Assembly: GCA_019638355.1 (NCBI GenBank)
Contig: JAHBTY010000001.1
Coordinates: forward strand, 1,116,001 to 1,180,000
Direction: 5' to 3'
DNA: 64,000 nucleotides
DNA from: Cyclobacteriaceae bacterium
Lineage (GTDB): Bacteria > Bacteroidota > Bacteroidia > Cytophagales > Cyclobacteriaceae
The translations under genes and the position numbers were made by a program. The notes below the pieces were generated by a model. That model was not told where the DNA came from. It did no database searches and saw nothing but the letters and a program-made list of their open reading frames with translations. Positions 51,753 to 60,847 of the stretch are shown one piece after another; position 1 is the first letter of the stretch; each line of letters opens with the position of its first letter.

Positions 51753-52544
51753 ATGGATATGATTACATTTTCTGAAGGCCTACAGAAGCGCATGAAAGAG
51801 ATCAATGCTGCCGGATCGGATGACCTGGTCGCGATGGGAAAAGCGCTGTCGACTATGCGCGAGATAATATCGGAGTTGAAGCAATTTACGGTGCGCTATA
51901 AGTTTGTGAATGACCAGGAAGAGGTTCAATTTTTTAAAGAGATAAAACCCGTGCTGTTGAGTCAGTATTACTATTACAAAAAGAAATTCGAGATACTCTT
52001 GTTTGATTCTTTTCGTGACAGGAAAAGCCGAATGGAAAACTATTTCAAAATCATGCGCAAGCTCCAGCAGTTTGCCTACAAGAACGAAGCTTTCTACGAG
52101 TACTGCATGTCTGGATCATCGTATCTGGACATTCAGTATTTCACGCGACATACCGCCCGCTACATGCCCGTTGGAACGGACGAGACATTCTCAACAGTGT
52201 ATGATGTGAAGCTGGCAAAGATTCTCTCACATACCTTGCTAAAGGATTATATTCTTCATGCTGTCCGGCAAACTGAGTTTTCAACAAAGGACTCTCCCTC
52301 ACAGGTGCTTCAATGGACCAGTCAAAAAGTGGCGTTGGTGGAGTTAATCTATGCACTGCACGCAACGGGTGTGTTCAACTATGGTAAAGCTGATCTCAAG
52401 CAGATTGTAAATGTATTCGAGGAGATGTTTTCTGTTGATCTTGGGAATTACGCCAGGGTTTTTTCGGAGATACGGATCAGGAAGAGTGGGCAAGCAAATT
52501 TCTTGAAGTTGCTTACTGAAAGGCTTTTAGAGCAGGTAGAGTAA
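51753..52544 (+). CDS. Second RteC-domain protein
   Basis: 263 residues, helical. The C-terminal KVALVELIYALHATGVFNYGKADLKQIVNVFEEMFSVDLGNYARVFSEIRIRKSGQANFLKLLTERLLEQ is the RteC/DUF family end. It lacks the ~130 residues of N-terminal extension of the copy at 21016. It is 19 bp after the coupling-protein gene in the mob operon, so the element carries two RteC-type proteins, one with the mob genes and one beside the sigma-factor block. It may control excision or tra expression. Confidence 0.75.
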   Translation: MDMITFSEGLQKRMKEINAAGSDDLVAMGKALSTMREIISELKQFTVRYKFVNDQEEVQFFKEIKPVLLSQYYYYKKKFEILLFDSFRDRKSRMENYFKIMRKLQQFAYKNEAFYEYCMSGSSYLDIQYFTRHTARYMPVGTDETFSTVYDVKLAKILSHTLLKDYILHAVRQTEFSTKDSPSQVLQWTSQKVALVELIYALHATGVFNYGKADLKQIVNVFEEMFSVDLGNYARVFSEIRIRKSGQANFLKLLTERLLEQVE

Positions 52545-52612
52545 CTTAGTTCATCAGCTTTCACCTGTTGCCCACAATAGCTATATTGAACTTAACCAGC
52601 TATTAATACACC

Positions 52613-54163
52613 GTGAAGCTTAACAAAGATCAGTATCAGGAAGTATTAGACCGATTCTTGACTGAATGGCCCGCAAGTCGGGTATCAGCCATGACACTTT
52701 CAGAATATACGGATGTCGGAAATGAAAGCACCTTTTGTTATCAGGTCGAATGGGGTACAGAGAAATTGGGAAGTATCAGTGGAGTTTCTTTGGTCAAATT
52801 TGGAATTTGGAAACGAAAGGCAAATAAGATTTACAAGAGAGCCTCCATATTGCAGGATGCCACATATTCCTGGCTAGAGAAGTATGGCCCCGATGCCGAC
52901 ACAGCCTTTGAGAAAATTCGTTCACTTATTGTGGAAATCGTGCAGTTGGCACAGCGGGGTGATTTTGCCAGAATTGATGCAATCGACTTACACAGTATGG
53001 CAAAATGGAAAATTGCATTCCTCTACTCGGAATATAGGATTCTTCCTTTATATAGTAGGGGCGCTCTTGTGGCCATTTCTCAGGGCCTGGGAATCAACGT
53101 GAACTCTGATACAAACACTTTTGCTATTCATACCCGAATACTTGAACGAAATGATTTGAATGAAGGTGTGGTTCAGTTTGCATTCGGTTTGTGGCACAAG
53201 TTCGTAGAAGACGCCCAATCGAATAGTTACTATGTTGTCGGTAGCAAGTACTGGAGTGAAGAAGAGAATCGTTATGTGGACATGTTTCCTGAAATGCTAA
53301 AGCAACGTGTCATTGCGACTGGATTTTTGTGGGACATCGACCTAAACGAACACATCGGAAAGCCGAAAAGCGTGATAGATAAATTGATAGATTCTTTAAG
53401 GGATCAAATTTCTGAAGATATCACATCGGTAAAAACCACCATTTCTATTCTTACATCTTTAGTGCCTGGCGACATCATAGCCATCAAATCAGAAGGAGCA
53501 TACAATAATCTTACGATCATTGCGTATGCTCAGGTCGTTCAGCGAGAAGGTAAGATATACAAATCCGACCCTGTGCTGGGTCAATGCATTTTCGTTGATT
53601 ATCTTGAGCACGACCTTAATCACAAAGTTGGCCTTAACTATCCAAATACCATTCATAAAGTTGATCCAATAAAGAAGCCAGAGGATTTTATGAAAATATT
53701 TGGATCATACTCACTCATACGCTTGCCGATATATTCTGAGCCTATTTCAAATAGCGGTGATAAACGTAAGAACACTGAAAGTTATTTGCGCAAACCAATC
53801 GAAGGAACAACAGTAAATAGAATTCATAATCAGATACAGAATGCCTTTTTTGACTTGCTAAATTCGGAGTATCCGAACTCGGTACAAATGGAGTATGAGA
53901 ACCGAGTCGATTTACTAAGAGAGAATAAGGATGAAATATTTTTTTATGAGGTCAAGCCTTATAATTCAGTGCAGATGTGTATCCGCGAGGCGTTAGGACA
54001 ACTTTTACAATATCATTTTCTGTTTACAGGCAAAGGAAAGAAAGTATACCTCCGAGTTGTAGGAATGGCCAATCCAACGGAGGGCGATGATGAATTTATC
54101 AGCTATCTGAAATCATCACTTACGTTTGACTTTGATTACGAGTATTTCAATCCGTTTGAGTAG
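52613..54163 (+). CDS. McrB-N/EVE-like plus PD-(D/E)XK nuclease candidate
   Basis: 516 residues, GTG start. The N-terminal ~240 residues resemble McrB-type N-terminal helical domains, and the middle region (YYVVGSKYWSEEENRYVDMFPEMLKQRVIATGFLWDIDLNEHIG ... VPGDIIAIKSEGAYNNLTIIAYAQVV) looks EVE/PUA-like, as in McrB-like modified-base sensors. The C-terminal part (NRIHNQIQNAFFDLLNSEYPNSVQMEYENRVDLLRENKDEIFFYEVKPYNSVQMCIREALGQLLQYHF) is a PD-(D/E)XK core (Asp, E-x-K, and the Q-L-L-Q-Y helix). A candidate modification-dependent endonuclease inserted between two ICE backbone units; no database check was made. Confidence 0.6.
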   Translation: MKLNKDQYQEVLDRFLTEWPASRVSAMTLSEYTDVGNESTFCYQVEWGTEKLGSISGVSLVKFGIWKRKANKIYKRASILQDATYSWLEKYGPDADTAFEKIRSLIVEIVQLAQRGDFARIDAIDLHSMAKWKIAFLYSEYRILPLYSRGALVAISQGLGINVNSDTNTFAIHTRILERNDLNEGVVQFAFGLWHKFVEDAQSNSYYVVGSKYWSEEENRYVDMFPEMLKQRVIATGFLWDIDLNEHIGKPKSVIDKLIDSLRDQISEDITSVKTTISILTSLVPGDIIAIKSEGAYNNLTIIAYAQVVQREGKIYKSDPVLGQCIFVDYLEHDLNHKVGLNYPNTIHKVDPIKKPEDFMKIFGSYSLIRLPIYSEPISNSGDKRKNTESYLRKPIEGTTVNRIHNQIQNAFFDLLNSEYPNSVQMEYENRVDLLRENKDEIFFYEVKPYNSVQMCIREALGQLLQYHFLFTGKGKKVYLRVVGMANPTEGDDEFISYLKSSLTFDFDYEYFNPFE

Positions 54164-54188
54164 TTAAAGATTAAATATTCCAGACACA

Positions 54189-54257
54189 ATTCTGCCAGAC
54201 TTGTGAACATGACATCTTACCCATTCTCACATTAGGCTTCTTAAAGCAAGAAGCCTA
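54189..54257 (+). promoter_or_regulatory. ICE leader element 1: TTCTGCCAGA motif plus start-codon hairpin
   Basis: ATTCTGCCAGACTTGTGAAC at 54189-54208 is nearly identical to 59612-59631. A perfect 10-bp hairpin TAGGCTTCTT (54233-54242)/AAGAAGCCTA (54248-54257) follows, its 3' arm ending on the A of the ATG. The arrangement (motif, ~25 bp, hairpin at the start codon) recurs before the gene at 59684. Confidence 0.7.
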
Positions 54258-54529
54258 TGATCGATCCTACAAACGATATATCCAATCTTGACCTTCCAGT
54301 CGCCAAGGTGATCAGGCAGGCATTGTCTGATTTATCTTCTTCTTCACAGATTGCCCTTCTTCAGTCAACATCTGCTGATGAGTTTTTTTCTCATCGGGTA
54401 GATATATACCTCCAGTCGCTGGAGGACGCCATGCACGCTGGCTATGATGAGTCCGGTGCGAAAGAGATTGCGTTAAAAGAATGCCTTCACGGTTTGATGC
54501 CTGACGATGGAGAAGTTCTCGAAACGTGA
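54257..54529 (+). CDS. DUF1896-like small protein
   Basis: 90 residues. VAKVIRQALSDLSSSSQIALLQSTSADEFFSHRVDIYLQSLEDAMHAGYDESGAKEIALKECLHGLMPDD has the F-x-x-x-R-x-D-x-Y...Y-x-x-A-x-x-x-G pattern of DUF1896 proteins that precede the large methylase-helicase on Bacteroidota conjugative elements, but it is shorter than usual. Its start codon is sequestered by a perfect hairpin. It overlaps the next gene by 23 bp. The role is unknown, possibly antirestriction-related. Confidence 0.55.
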   Translation: MIDPTNDISNLDLPVAKVIRQALSDLSSSSQIALLQSTSADEFFSHRVDIYLQSLEDAMHAGYDESGAKEIALKECLHGLMPDDGEVLET

Positions 54530-57500
54530 GGCATACCGGAACGGACTTGCCTTGCTGGAAACCCTTCTTGATCGGGAGAATGGAAGTGATCTTAATGGCA
54601 CACACGCAATTTCATTTCATGGTTTCGGTGCGCTGAAGGAATTGCTTCTGCCATTGGACAACCTTTCCGCGTGGAGTAATGAAGACCTTCGTTATGAAAA
54701 GGAAGTCAGGCAGTTTCATGAACTTCTTCAACAACATTTCAATGGCACGTATAAGGATGCGCTGGCAAGCCTGAAGAATAGTATCCTGTCTTCATTCTAC
54801 ACGCCTGAGTTTGTCATCCAGCCTATCGTTGAATCACTAAAACAACAAGACTTGCAGATCAAGTCTATACTGGAACCGGCTGCGGGCACGGGCAACTTTG
54901 TTGTTGAACTGAAAAAGCAGTTTCCTCTTGCTTCAATTACGGCTATTGAAAAAGACGACACCACATTCAAAGCACTCAAGTCGCTGCATCCGGATATTGA
55001 GACCATCCATTCTGGCTTTGAGAATTTTAAGAACCGTAGCTATGACGCGGTGATCAGCAACATTCCATTTGGTAACGTGAATGTGTTTGATGATGCCATG
55101 TTTCGCGAAGCCGTTCCGGCAAAGATCAAGGCTACCACCCGCATTCATAATTACTACTTCGTCAAGTCACTCGACAACTTGAGAGAAGGTGGTGTGCTGG
55201 CATTCGTTGCACCGGCCGGTGTGATGGATAGTCCAGGCAACAAAGAAGTACGCGAATATCTGATGAAAAATGCTGAACTGCTTTCAGCCGTGCGGTTACC
55301 CAATACGGCATTTGAACAGGCAGGCACTTACCCGGTAACGGATATTATTTTACTTCAAAAGAATTCTCAGAAGAAGAATCTTTCTGCCAGTGATAAGCTG
55401 TTTACAACGTCTGATAAAGTTGAAGTACTGAATGACAAAGGTCATTCAGTGTCGGTGGACATCAACAGCTATTACCTGGAGAATCGCAGTCACATATTGG
55501 GTACTCTCTCTGCCGGAGGCCAATATGATGGACGATCTTTGGATGTTAATCCGCTTGAAGGAGCTTCTTCTGAAACGATCCGGAACGGAATAGCAACCAT
55601 TCTTCCCAAACATGAACTAAGACAACGGACTCAGTCCACTATATCTTCACCTGCGGTTGATCGTTCCGATTCTCTGAATGTCCTATCGCGTGATCTTCCG
55701 GATTATGAACTACTCAAGCGGGGTAATCTCATCGTTCACAAGGGCAAGGTTGGAACGGTGGACTTTGAAGGAGTTGAAAAGGTTGTCCGGCCTCAACCCA
55801 TCATCAAAGACCTTGATCGGACATTTCTTTTTACGGGCTTACGCAATGCTTTGAATAGGCTTGTGCAAGCTGAGCTCGATGGCAAGGCAATCGAGATGAA
55901 AAAGCAGCGCAGCGAACTCAATGCCCGCTATGATCTTTTTGTTTTCCGCTACGGCAATCTCAATCATCCTTCCAACAAAAAACTTTTGTTACTCGATGCT
56001 GAAGGGTTCAAGATTCTTTCACTGGAACGGCTCCAGGGGAAATCCTACAGTAAGGCTGACATCTTCGAGAAACAGGTTAACAACGTAGAGCGTGTTCATG
56101 AAAAACCACAGTCACTCAAGGATGCTATACTGCTCTCGCTGAATGCGCACAATGGCATTGACATGAACTTCATCAGTTCGCTACTGGAAAGAGATAAAAC
56201 TTTGGTGATCCGGGAAGGATTAGATACCGAACTATTGTTTCGTGATCCGGAAGACAGAGCAGGTGAATCCTATGTGACGCGTGATGAATTTCTAAGCGGC
56301 AATGTAGTGCGTAAGATGGAATTGCTGGAAGAACTTGGTAAGACAGGGTTCTCACGTGAAAATAGTTTCTTGCAGAGTGATGTGGATCATCATCTTGAAC
56401 GACTACAGGAAGTTCGTCCTGCTTTCCTGAAGCGTGAACTGATCGATATCAATATTGGTGAACGATGGATTCCGATGGACATCTACGAAAGTTTCGCGGA
56501 GCATCTTTTCAAACAACCAACAACGATCAACTACATGGGTTCTTCCGATATGTTCCTGGTGAATGTGAAAGGATATTCCAATGAGGAGGAAATTACCTAT
56601 GCAGCGAGTACGCACAATGGTAAGATCACGGGTAGTAAAATCATGGAGTATGCCATGGCGGATACACAACCGTATTTGCAGATACGCGTGCCAGACACCG
56701 AGCCGCCACAGTATATTCCGGATGCAGACGGAATGAAGAATGTGGAAATGAAAATCAAGGAAGTAAAGGAAGCCTTTGAAACTTTTCTGAATGATCGCAA
56801 AGACATATCCCAACGCATCGAAGAACTTTATAACCGAAACATCAACAATAGTTTCAGACGGAATTATGATGGGTCGCATCTGCGACTTGCCGGACTAAGA
56901 CATTTCTCGCCTCGTCCGCATCAGAAGGATGCACTGTGGATGATTCTTCAACAAGACGGTGGAATCATTGATCACAAAGTAGGTGCTGGAAAAACACTGG
57001 TGATGATTACCGGGGCAATGGAAATGCGCAGGCTGGGTATCGCTCAGAAACCATTGCTACTTTGTATGAAAGCTAATGTCGCTGACATCGCTTCGGATTT
57101 TCTCAAAGCTTATCCATCGGCCAAGATACTGGCACCCGATCCGCAGAAAGACTTCACCCGCCAAAAGCGTCAGGGAATTTTTGCCAGCATTGCGGCCAAT
57201 GACTGGGATGCCGTTATCATGACCCATGATATGTTCCAGGCGATTCCGCAGTCCCCGCAGATTAAGAAAGAAGTACTGAGTCGTGAGTTGGAGAACCTTG
57301 AAGATGACTTGCGAATTCTTTCCGACAATAAAACATTGTCAAAGCGTATTCTCAAAGGATTAGAAACTCGAAAACAAAACCTGACCGTACGCCTGAAAGA
57401 AGCAGATGCTTCCATTAGGCGCGATGAAAATATCCTTGACTTCGGCAAGATGGGTTTTGATCACATCTTTGTGGATGAAAGTCAGGAGTATAAAAATCTT

Positions 57501-59450
57501 CACTTCACTACACGTCATCAGAAAGTTGCCGGTCTTGGTGATCCGGAAGGAAGTCAGCGTGCACTGAACCTCGAGTTTGCCATACGCACCATACAGGAAA
57601 AGAAAGGAGCAGACAAGGGCGTGACATTTCTTTCAGGCACAACGATCAGCAACAGTCTTGTGGAGATGTACCTGCTCTTTAAGTATCAAAGGCCGCAGAA
57701 ATTGGAGGAACTCCGGATCAATTCATTTGATAGTTGGGCAAAGATGTATGCCCGGAAAAGCGCCACCTATGAATTCTCGGTTACCAATGAACTCAAGATG
57801 AAAGAACGCTATCGCGAGTTTATCAAAGTACCGGAACTGGCGAGATTTTATGCAGAGATCTCCCACGTAGTCACTGATGCCAATCTGAAAGTGGATAAAC
57901 CAAAAGTGGAAAATGTAGTGGTCAACATCGAGCCCACATTGCATCAGCAAGAGTACACACAAAAGCTCATTCAGTTTACTAAGACCAAAAATCCTGCGTT
58001 TGTGGATTTACCATTATCTGAAAAGGAAATGAGTGCCATGATGCTCATTGCCACTAACCTTGCCCGGAAGATGAGTATTGATATGCGGTTAATCGATGCT
58101 GCGAAGTATCCTTATGAGGCTGATGGAAAACTGAATAAACTTTGTGAAGTCGTAAGTAAGGAGTACAAAACAAGTACTTCCTTTAAAGGAACACAGCTGA
58201 TCTTTAGCGACATCGGCACTCCCGGAGGTATTGGATTTAATCTCTATGCGGAGATCAAACAGATTTTGGTGCAGAAGCATGGAGTAGCAGCCGATGAAAT
58301 TCAATTTATTCATGATCACGATTCAAAGAAGAAGCGTGAAGAACTTTTCAGGAAGGTCAACACAGGTGAAGTTCGTATATTGATTGGTAGCACCAAGAAG
58401 TTAGGAACGGGTGTGAACGTTCAGGAGCGTGTGATTGCCATGCATCACCTGGATATACCGTGGCGGCCCAGTGATCTTGAACAACGCACTGGCCGTGGTG
58501 GACGGCAGGGGAATGTGGTTGCTAAGGAGTTTCGGGATAACAAGGTAATGAACTACATCTATGCCGTGAACCGAACATTGGACTCCTATCAATTCAATAT
58601 CCTTTCCAACAAGCAAAAGTTTATCAGCCAGATCAAAAATAATTCCATCGATCAGCGCAAGATTGATGAAGGCGCATTTGATCAGGAAGGAGGAATGAAT
58701 TTCGGGGAGTATGTTGCCTTACTTAGTGGCAACACAGATTTGCTGGAAAAGGTAAAGCTGGAAAAGAAACTATACGACCTGGAACGCAGCTACCAGGTGT
58801 TTATGAAACGCAAGTCGGAAGCTGAATTTGAGATCGGGCTTACCAGACGCGATATAGCCGTTAAGGAAAATGCATTGACAAGGCTCCAAGCCGACTGGAA
58901 GCACATTCAACCTATCGATCTGGAAAAGGTGTCTATGTTCATCAATGGCAATCCGTTGGATGATCGAAAACTTGCAGGAGAACTTTTACTAAATAAAATA
59001 CAAGACATCAAGCGGGAAGGCACTGGAATTCGAGATACCGTGCTGGCCAAACTGCAGGACTTTGAACTCTTGTATGATCCGAAATTACTCCGCGTCTATG
59101 TAGCCGGCAAGAGTGGTCAGGTCTATAACTATGCGGATGGAAAGTTGAATGAATCCCCTGCACTGGCGGGCCGATATATGATCGATTCGATCAAACGGAT
59201 TCCAAAAATAATTGAGAATACAGTTTCCAGTATTGATGAGAATAAAAAACGCATTGTGGTTTACGAGAAAGAAATTTCAACAGAGTTTAAAGACAAGAAT
59301 ACGATCAAGGGGATCAAACATCAGATTGACGAACTCAATCTTCGCATTGAGAAAGCCATGTCAAACACTTTCGGGAATGAACAAAAGTTGGAAGGCAAAG
59401 AACAAGCAAAGGAAGTGACGGTGTCCACGCAACGGAAATATCGCAGGTGA
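54507..59450 (+). CDS. Giant DNA methylase-helicase fusion (DarB-like)
   Basis: 1647 residues. Methylase domain: SAM motif ILEPAAGTGNFV (about residues 121-132), and motif IV DAVISNIPFGN near 184, which reads NIPF rather than NPPY/F. A ~500-residue connector follows. Helicase: Walker A VGAGKT near 824, DESQ near 988 (FVDESQEY), and motif VI QRTGRGGRQGN near 1324; the tail is helical and charged. This gene is a constant of Bacteroidota conjugative elements and resembles phage P1 DarB, an antirestriction protein. It may protect the entering strand by modification. It overlaps the DUF1896-like gene by 23 bp. Confidence 0.85.
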   Translation: MEKFSKREAYRNGLALLETLLDRENGSDLNGTHAISFHGFGALKELLLPLDNLSAWSNEDLRYEKEVRQFHELLQQHFNGTYKDALASLKNSILSSFYTPEFVIQPIVESLKQQDLQIKSILEPAAGTGNFVVELKKQFPLASITAIEKDDTTFKALKSLHPDIETIHSGFENFKNRSYDAVISNIPFGNVNVFDDAMFREAVPAKIKATTRIHNYYFVKSLDNLREGGVLAFVAPAGVMDSPGNKEVREYLMKNAELLSAVRLPNTAFEQAGTYPVTDIILLQKNSQKKNLSASDKLFTTSDKVEVLNDKGHSVSVDINSYYLENRSHILGTLSAGGQYDGRSLDVNPLEGASSETIRNGIATILPKHELRQRTQSTISSPAVDRSDSLNVLSRDLPDYELLKRGNLIVHKGKVGTVDFEGVEKVVRPQPIIKDLDRTFLFTGLRNALNRLVQAELDGKAIEMKKQRSELNARYDLFVFRYGNLNHPSNKKLLLLDAEGFKILSLERLQGKSYSKADIFEKQVNNVERVHEKPQSLKDAILLSLNAHNGIDMNFISSLLERDKTLVIREGLDTELLFRDPEDRAGESYVTRDEFLSGNVVRKMELLEELGKTGFSRENSFLQSDVDHHLERLQEVRPAFLKRELIDINIGERWIPMDIYESFAEHLFKQPTTINYMGSSDMFLVNVKGYSNEEEITYAASTHNGKITGSKIMEYAMADTQPYLQIRVPDTEPPQYIPDADGMKNVEMKIKEVKEAFETFLNDRKDISQRIEELYNRNINNSFRRNYDGSHLRLAGLRHFSPRPHQKDALWMILQQDGGIIDHKVGAGKTLVMITGAMEMRRLGIAQKPLLLCMKANVADIASDFLKAYPSAKILAPDPQKDFTRQKRQGIFASIAANDWDAVIMTHDMFQAIPQSPQIKKEVLSRELENLEDDLRILSDNKTLSKRILKGLETRKQNLTVRLKEADASIRRDENILDFGKMGFDHIFVDESQEYKNLHFTTRHQKVAGLGDPEGSQRALNLEFAIRTIQEKKGADKGVTFLSGTTISNSLVEMYLLFKYQRPQKLEELRINSFDSWAKMYARKSATYEFSVTNELKMKERYREFIKVPELARFYAEISHVVTDANLKVDKPKVENVVVNIEPTLHQQEYTQKLIQFTKTKNPAFVDLPLSEKEMSAMMLIATNLARKMSIDMRLIDAAKYPYEADGKLNKLCEVVSKEYKTSTSFKGTQLIFSDIGTPGGIGFNLYAEIKQILVQKHGVAADEIQFIHDHDSKKKREELFRKVNTGEVRILIGSTKKLGTGVNVQERVIAMHHLDIPWRPSDLEQRTGRGGRQGNVVAKEFRDNKVMNYIYAVNRTLDSYQFNILSNKQKFISQIKNNSIDQRKIDEGAFDQEGGMNFGEYVALLSGNTDLLEKVKLEKKLYDLERSYQVFMKRKSEAEFEIGLTRRDIAVKENALTRLQADWKHIQPIDLEKVSMFINGNPLDDRKLAGELLLNKIQDIKREGTGIRDTVLAKLQDFELLYDPKLLRVYVAGKSGQVYNYADGKLNESPALAGRYMIDSIKRIPKIIENTVSSIDENKKRIVVYEKEISTEFKDKNTIKGIKHQIDELNLRIEKAMSNTFGNEQKLEGKEQAKEVTVSTQRKYRR

Positions 59451-59683
59451 TTTGCTTCCATAATTCCACATGAAACAATCACAAAAGCATCCAAATGAAA
59501 TCAACTGAAATGGATGTCTGTTGCTATTCATTATGTATGTGTGCTTTTAATTGTGACGCCTACAGCTGATCATCCATCTCCATTCAAACAGTAAAAAATA
59601 TTTTAATCCGTATTCTGCCAGAATTGTGAACACGGGAATTTGATCTCCTGCACTTTAGCCTTCGAAATCAAACACGAAGGCTT
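59451..59683. other. Leader of the tra operon (233 bp)
   Basis: No gene. The first part holds an AT-rich stretch with AAAAGCA and TGCTTTT pairing outside CATCCA/TGGATG arms near 59480-59550. The second part holds ICE leader element 2 (59612-59684). Confidence 0.55.
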
Positions 59684-59684
59684 A
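59612..59684 (+). promoter_or_regulatory. ICE leader element 2: TTCTGCCAGA motif plus start-codon hairpin
   Basis: ATTCTGCCAGAATTGTGAAC at 59612-59631, whose core ATTCTG-C-CAGAAT is palindromic. Perfect 8-bp hairpin AGCCTTCG (59657-59664)/CGAAGGCT (59675-59682) two bases before the ATG. Layout as in element 1 at 54189-54257; distance from motif start to ATG is 72 versus 68 bp. Confidence 0.7.
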
Positions 59685-60262
59685 TGTTCAGTTCTATTAC
59701 CTGGGAATTATTTCTCACTACCGCATGTGTAATCATTGGCAGCTACTACGGCATCACTACGCTGCTGCTCTATCACCGCGAGATTACGCAATGGATCAAG
59801 TCAAGGGGACAACAACCTGTGGTGAAGGATACACCTACTACAGTTTCTGCATCACCGTTCGGAGTGATGGGTAATATTCAGGAGGCATCAACACAGGCAC
59901 TTCGTTCTTCAGTCGGGACCGCTTCGGAAATCAACGTGGCTGAAAGCGATGAACAACCTGATACAGTGTATTCACCCGAAGCCTCTTCGTCCGAAGAGCA
60001 TCTCTTGATTGGAAGCATAGCAGACCTGCTTCAGGAAGTCAAAACAGTTTCCCAACTCATAGCAGAATGCAAATCGGACAAGGCGGAGGGTGAATCACTT
60101 TTCAGAACACTATTGCTTCGTTATCCACATCTGCGAAGTACTACGTACCGTGAGGCTATCAATTTCTACATTCTGGATGCCGCCCGCAATCAATTTTCTT
60201 TTGATCTGTCTTCTTCCGAGGTGAACACCTGGTGGGAAGAAGAACGCCCTTCTAAAAAATAA
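59684..60262 (+). CDS. Transfer-operon protein of unknown function (TraD-like position)
   Basis: 192 residues. One N-terminal membrane helix (WELFLTTACVIIGSYYGITTLLLY), a Ser/Thr/Glu-rich low-complexity middle, and a C-terminal helical domain (LLIGSIADLLQEVKTVSQLIAECKSDKAEGESLFRTLLLRYPHLRSTTYREAINFYILDAARNQFSFDLSSSEVNTWWEEE). It heads the tra operon, 25 bp before traE, in the position of TraD or a similar accessory protein in Bacteroidota elements. The leader carries the motif-hairpin element. Confidence 0.6.
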   Translation: MFSSITWELFLTTACVIIGSYYGITTLLLYHREITQWIKSRGQQPVVKDTPTTVSASPFGVMGNIQEASTQALRSSVGTASEINVAESDEQPDTVYSPEASSSEEHLLIGSIADLLQEVKTVSQLIAECKSDKAEGESLFRTLLLRYPHLRSTTYREAINFYILDAARNQFSFDLSSSEVNTWWEEERPSKK

Positions 60263-60287
60263 CTCATCCTAAAAAATTCAACGCATT

Positions 60288-60617
60288 ATGAAAACAAAGT
60301 TCTATTCAACAATCAGAAAAGGAAAAGCATTCGCACTGGCGTTTGCTGTTTACTGCCTCACGTACCTGTATAGCTATGCACAGGATGGCAATGCCGGTAT
60401 CAACGAAGCCAATACGCGAGTGCGCAGTTACTTCGATACAGGAACAAACCTGATGTATGCCATCGGTGCTGTACTCGGATTAATTGGTGCAGTGAAAGTA
60501 TATCAGAAGTGGAACAGCGGTGATCCGGACACCGGGCGCGTAGCGGCTGCATGGTTTGGCAGCTGCATTTTCCTGGTGGTAGTAGCCACCGTGCTCAAAT
60601 CATTCTTCGGTGTGTAA
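60288..60617 (+). CDS. traE: TraE/DUF4134 conjugal-transfer pilin-like membrane protein
   Basis: 109 residues: signal segment (AFALAFAVYCLTYLYSYAQ), then GNAGINEANTRVRSYFDTGTNLMYAIGAVLGLIGAVKVYQKWNSGDPDTGRVAAAWFGSCIFLVVVATVLKSFFG, two membrane helices with a G-x-x-x-x-V-Y-x-K-W-x-x-G motif that defines DUF4134 (TraE of CTnDOT). It is comparable to VirB2/VirB3-type subunits of the transfer channel. It lies in a contiguous tra cluster with TraF and TraG. Confidence 0.88.
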   Translation: MKTKFYSTIRKGKAFALAFAVYCLTYLYSYAQDGNAGINEANTRVRSYFDTGTNLMYAIGAVLGLIGAVKVYQKWNSGDPDTGRVAAAWFGSCIFLVVVATVLKSFFGV

Positions 60618-60628
60618 ACGATGCTGCT

Positions 60629-60838
60629 ATGAACTCAGACAAACCAGGCAAAGACAAAACCATTGATGCGGATCAAGAGCAACGCGCTATCGACAAGTTG
60701 GAAGAAATGTGGGATCGTGAACTGGCCAAAGGTGATGATGAATTCTTTGAAAGTACTGACCGGTACAGGGCTACGGAGAGCAAAGACAATGAGCAGCAGG
60801 AAGAACAACAACCTCGCAGAAAAGGAAGACGAATGTAA
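60629..60838 (+). CDS. Small charged protein between traE and traF
   Basis: 69 residues from the ATG at 60629, highly acidic then basic (MNSDKPGKDKTIDADQEQRAIDKLEEMWDRELAKGDDEFFESTDRYRATESKDNEQQEEQQPRRKGRRM). The in-frame start at 60551 lies inside traE and is rejected. No family recognised; probably soluble and unstructured. It is embedded in the tra cluster with 11- and 9-bp gaps, so it is a real gene of the operon. Confidence 0.6.
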   Translation: MNSDKPGKDKTIDADQEQRAIDKLEEMWDRELAKGDDEFFESTDRYRATESKDNEQQEEQQPRRKGRRM

Positions 60839-60847
60839 ATCTCGATT

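Noticed and set aside
60551-60628. Upstream start for the small charged protein
   Set aside because: It lies within traE. The ATG at 60629 is used instead.
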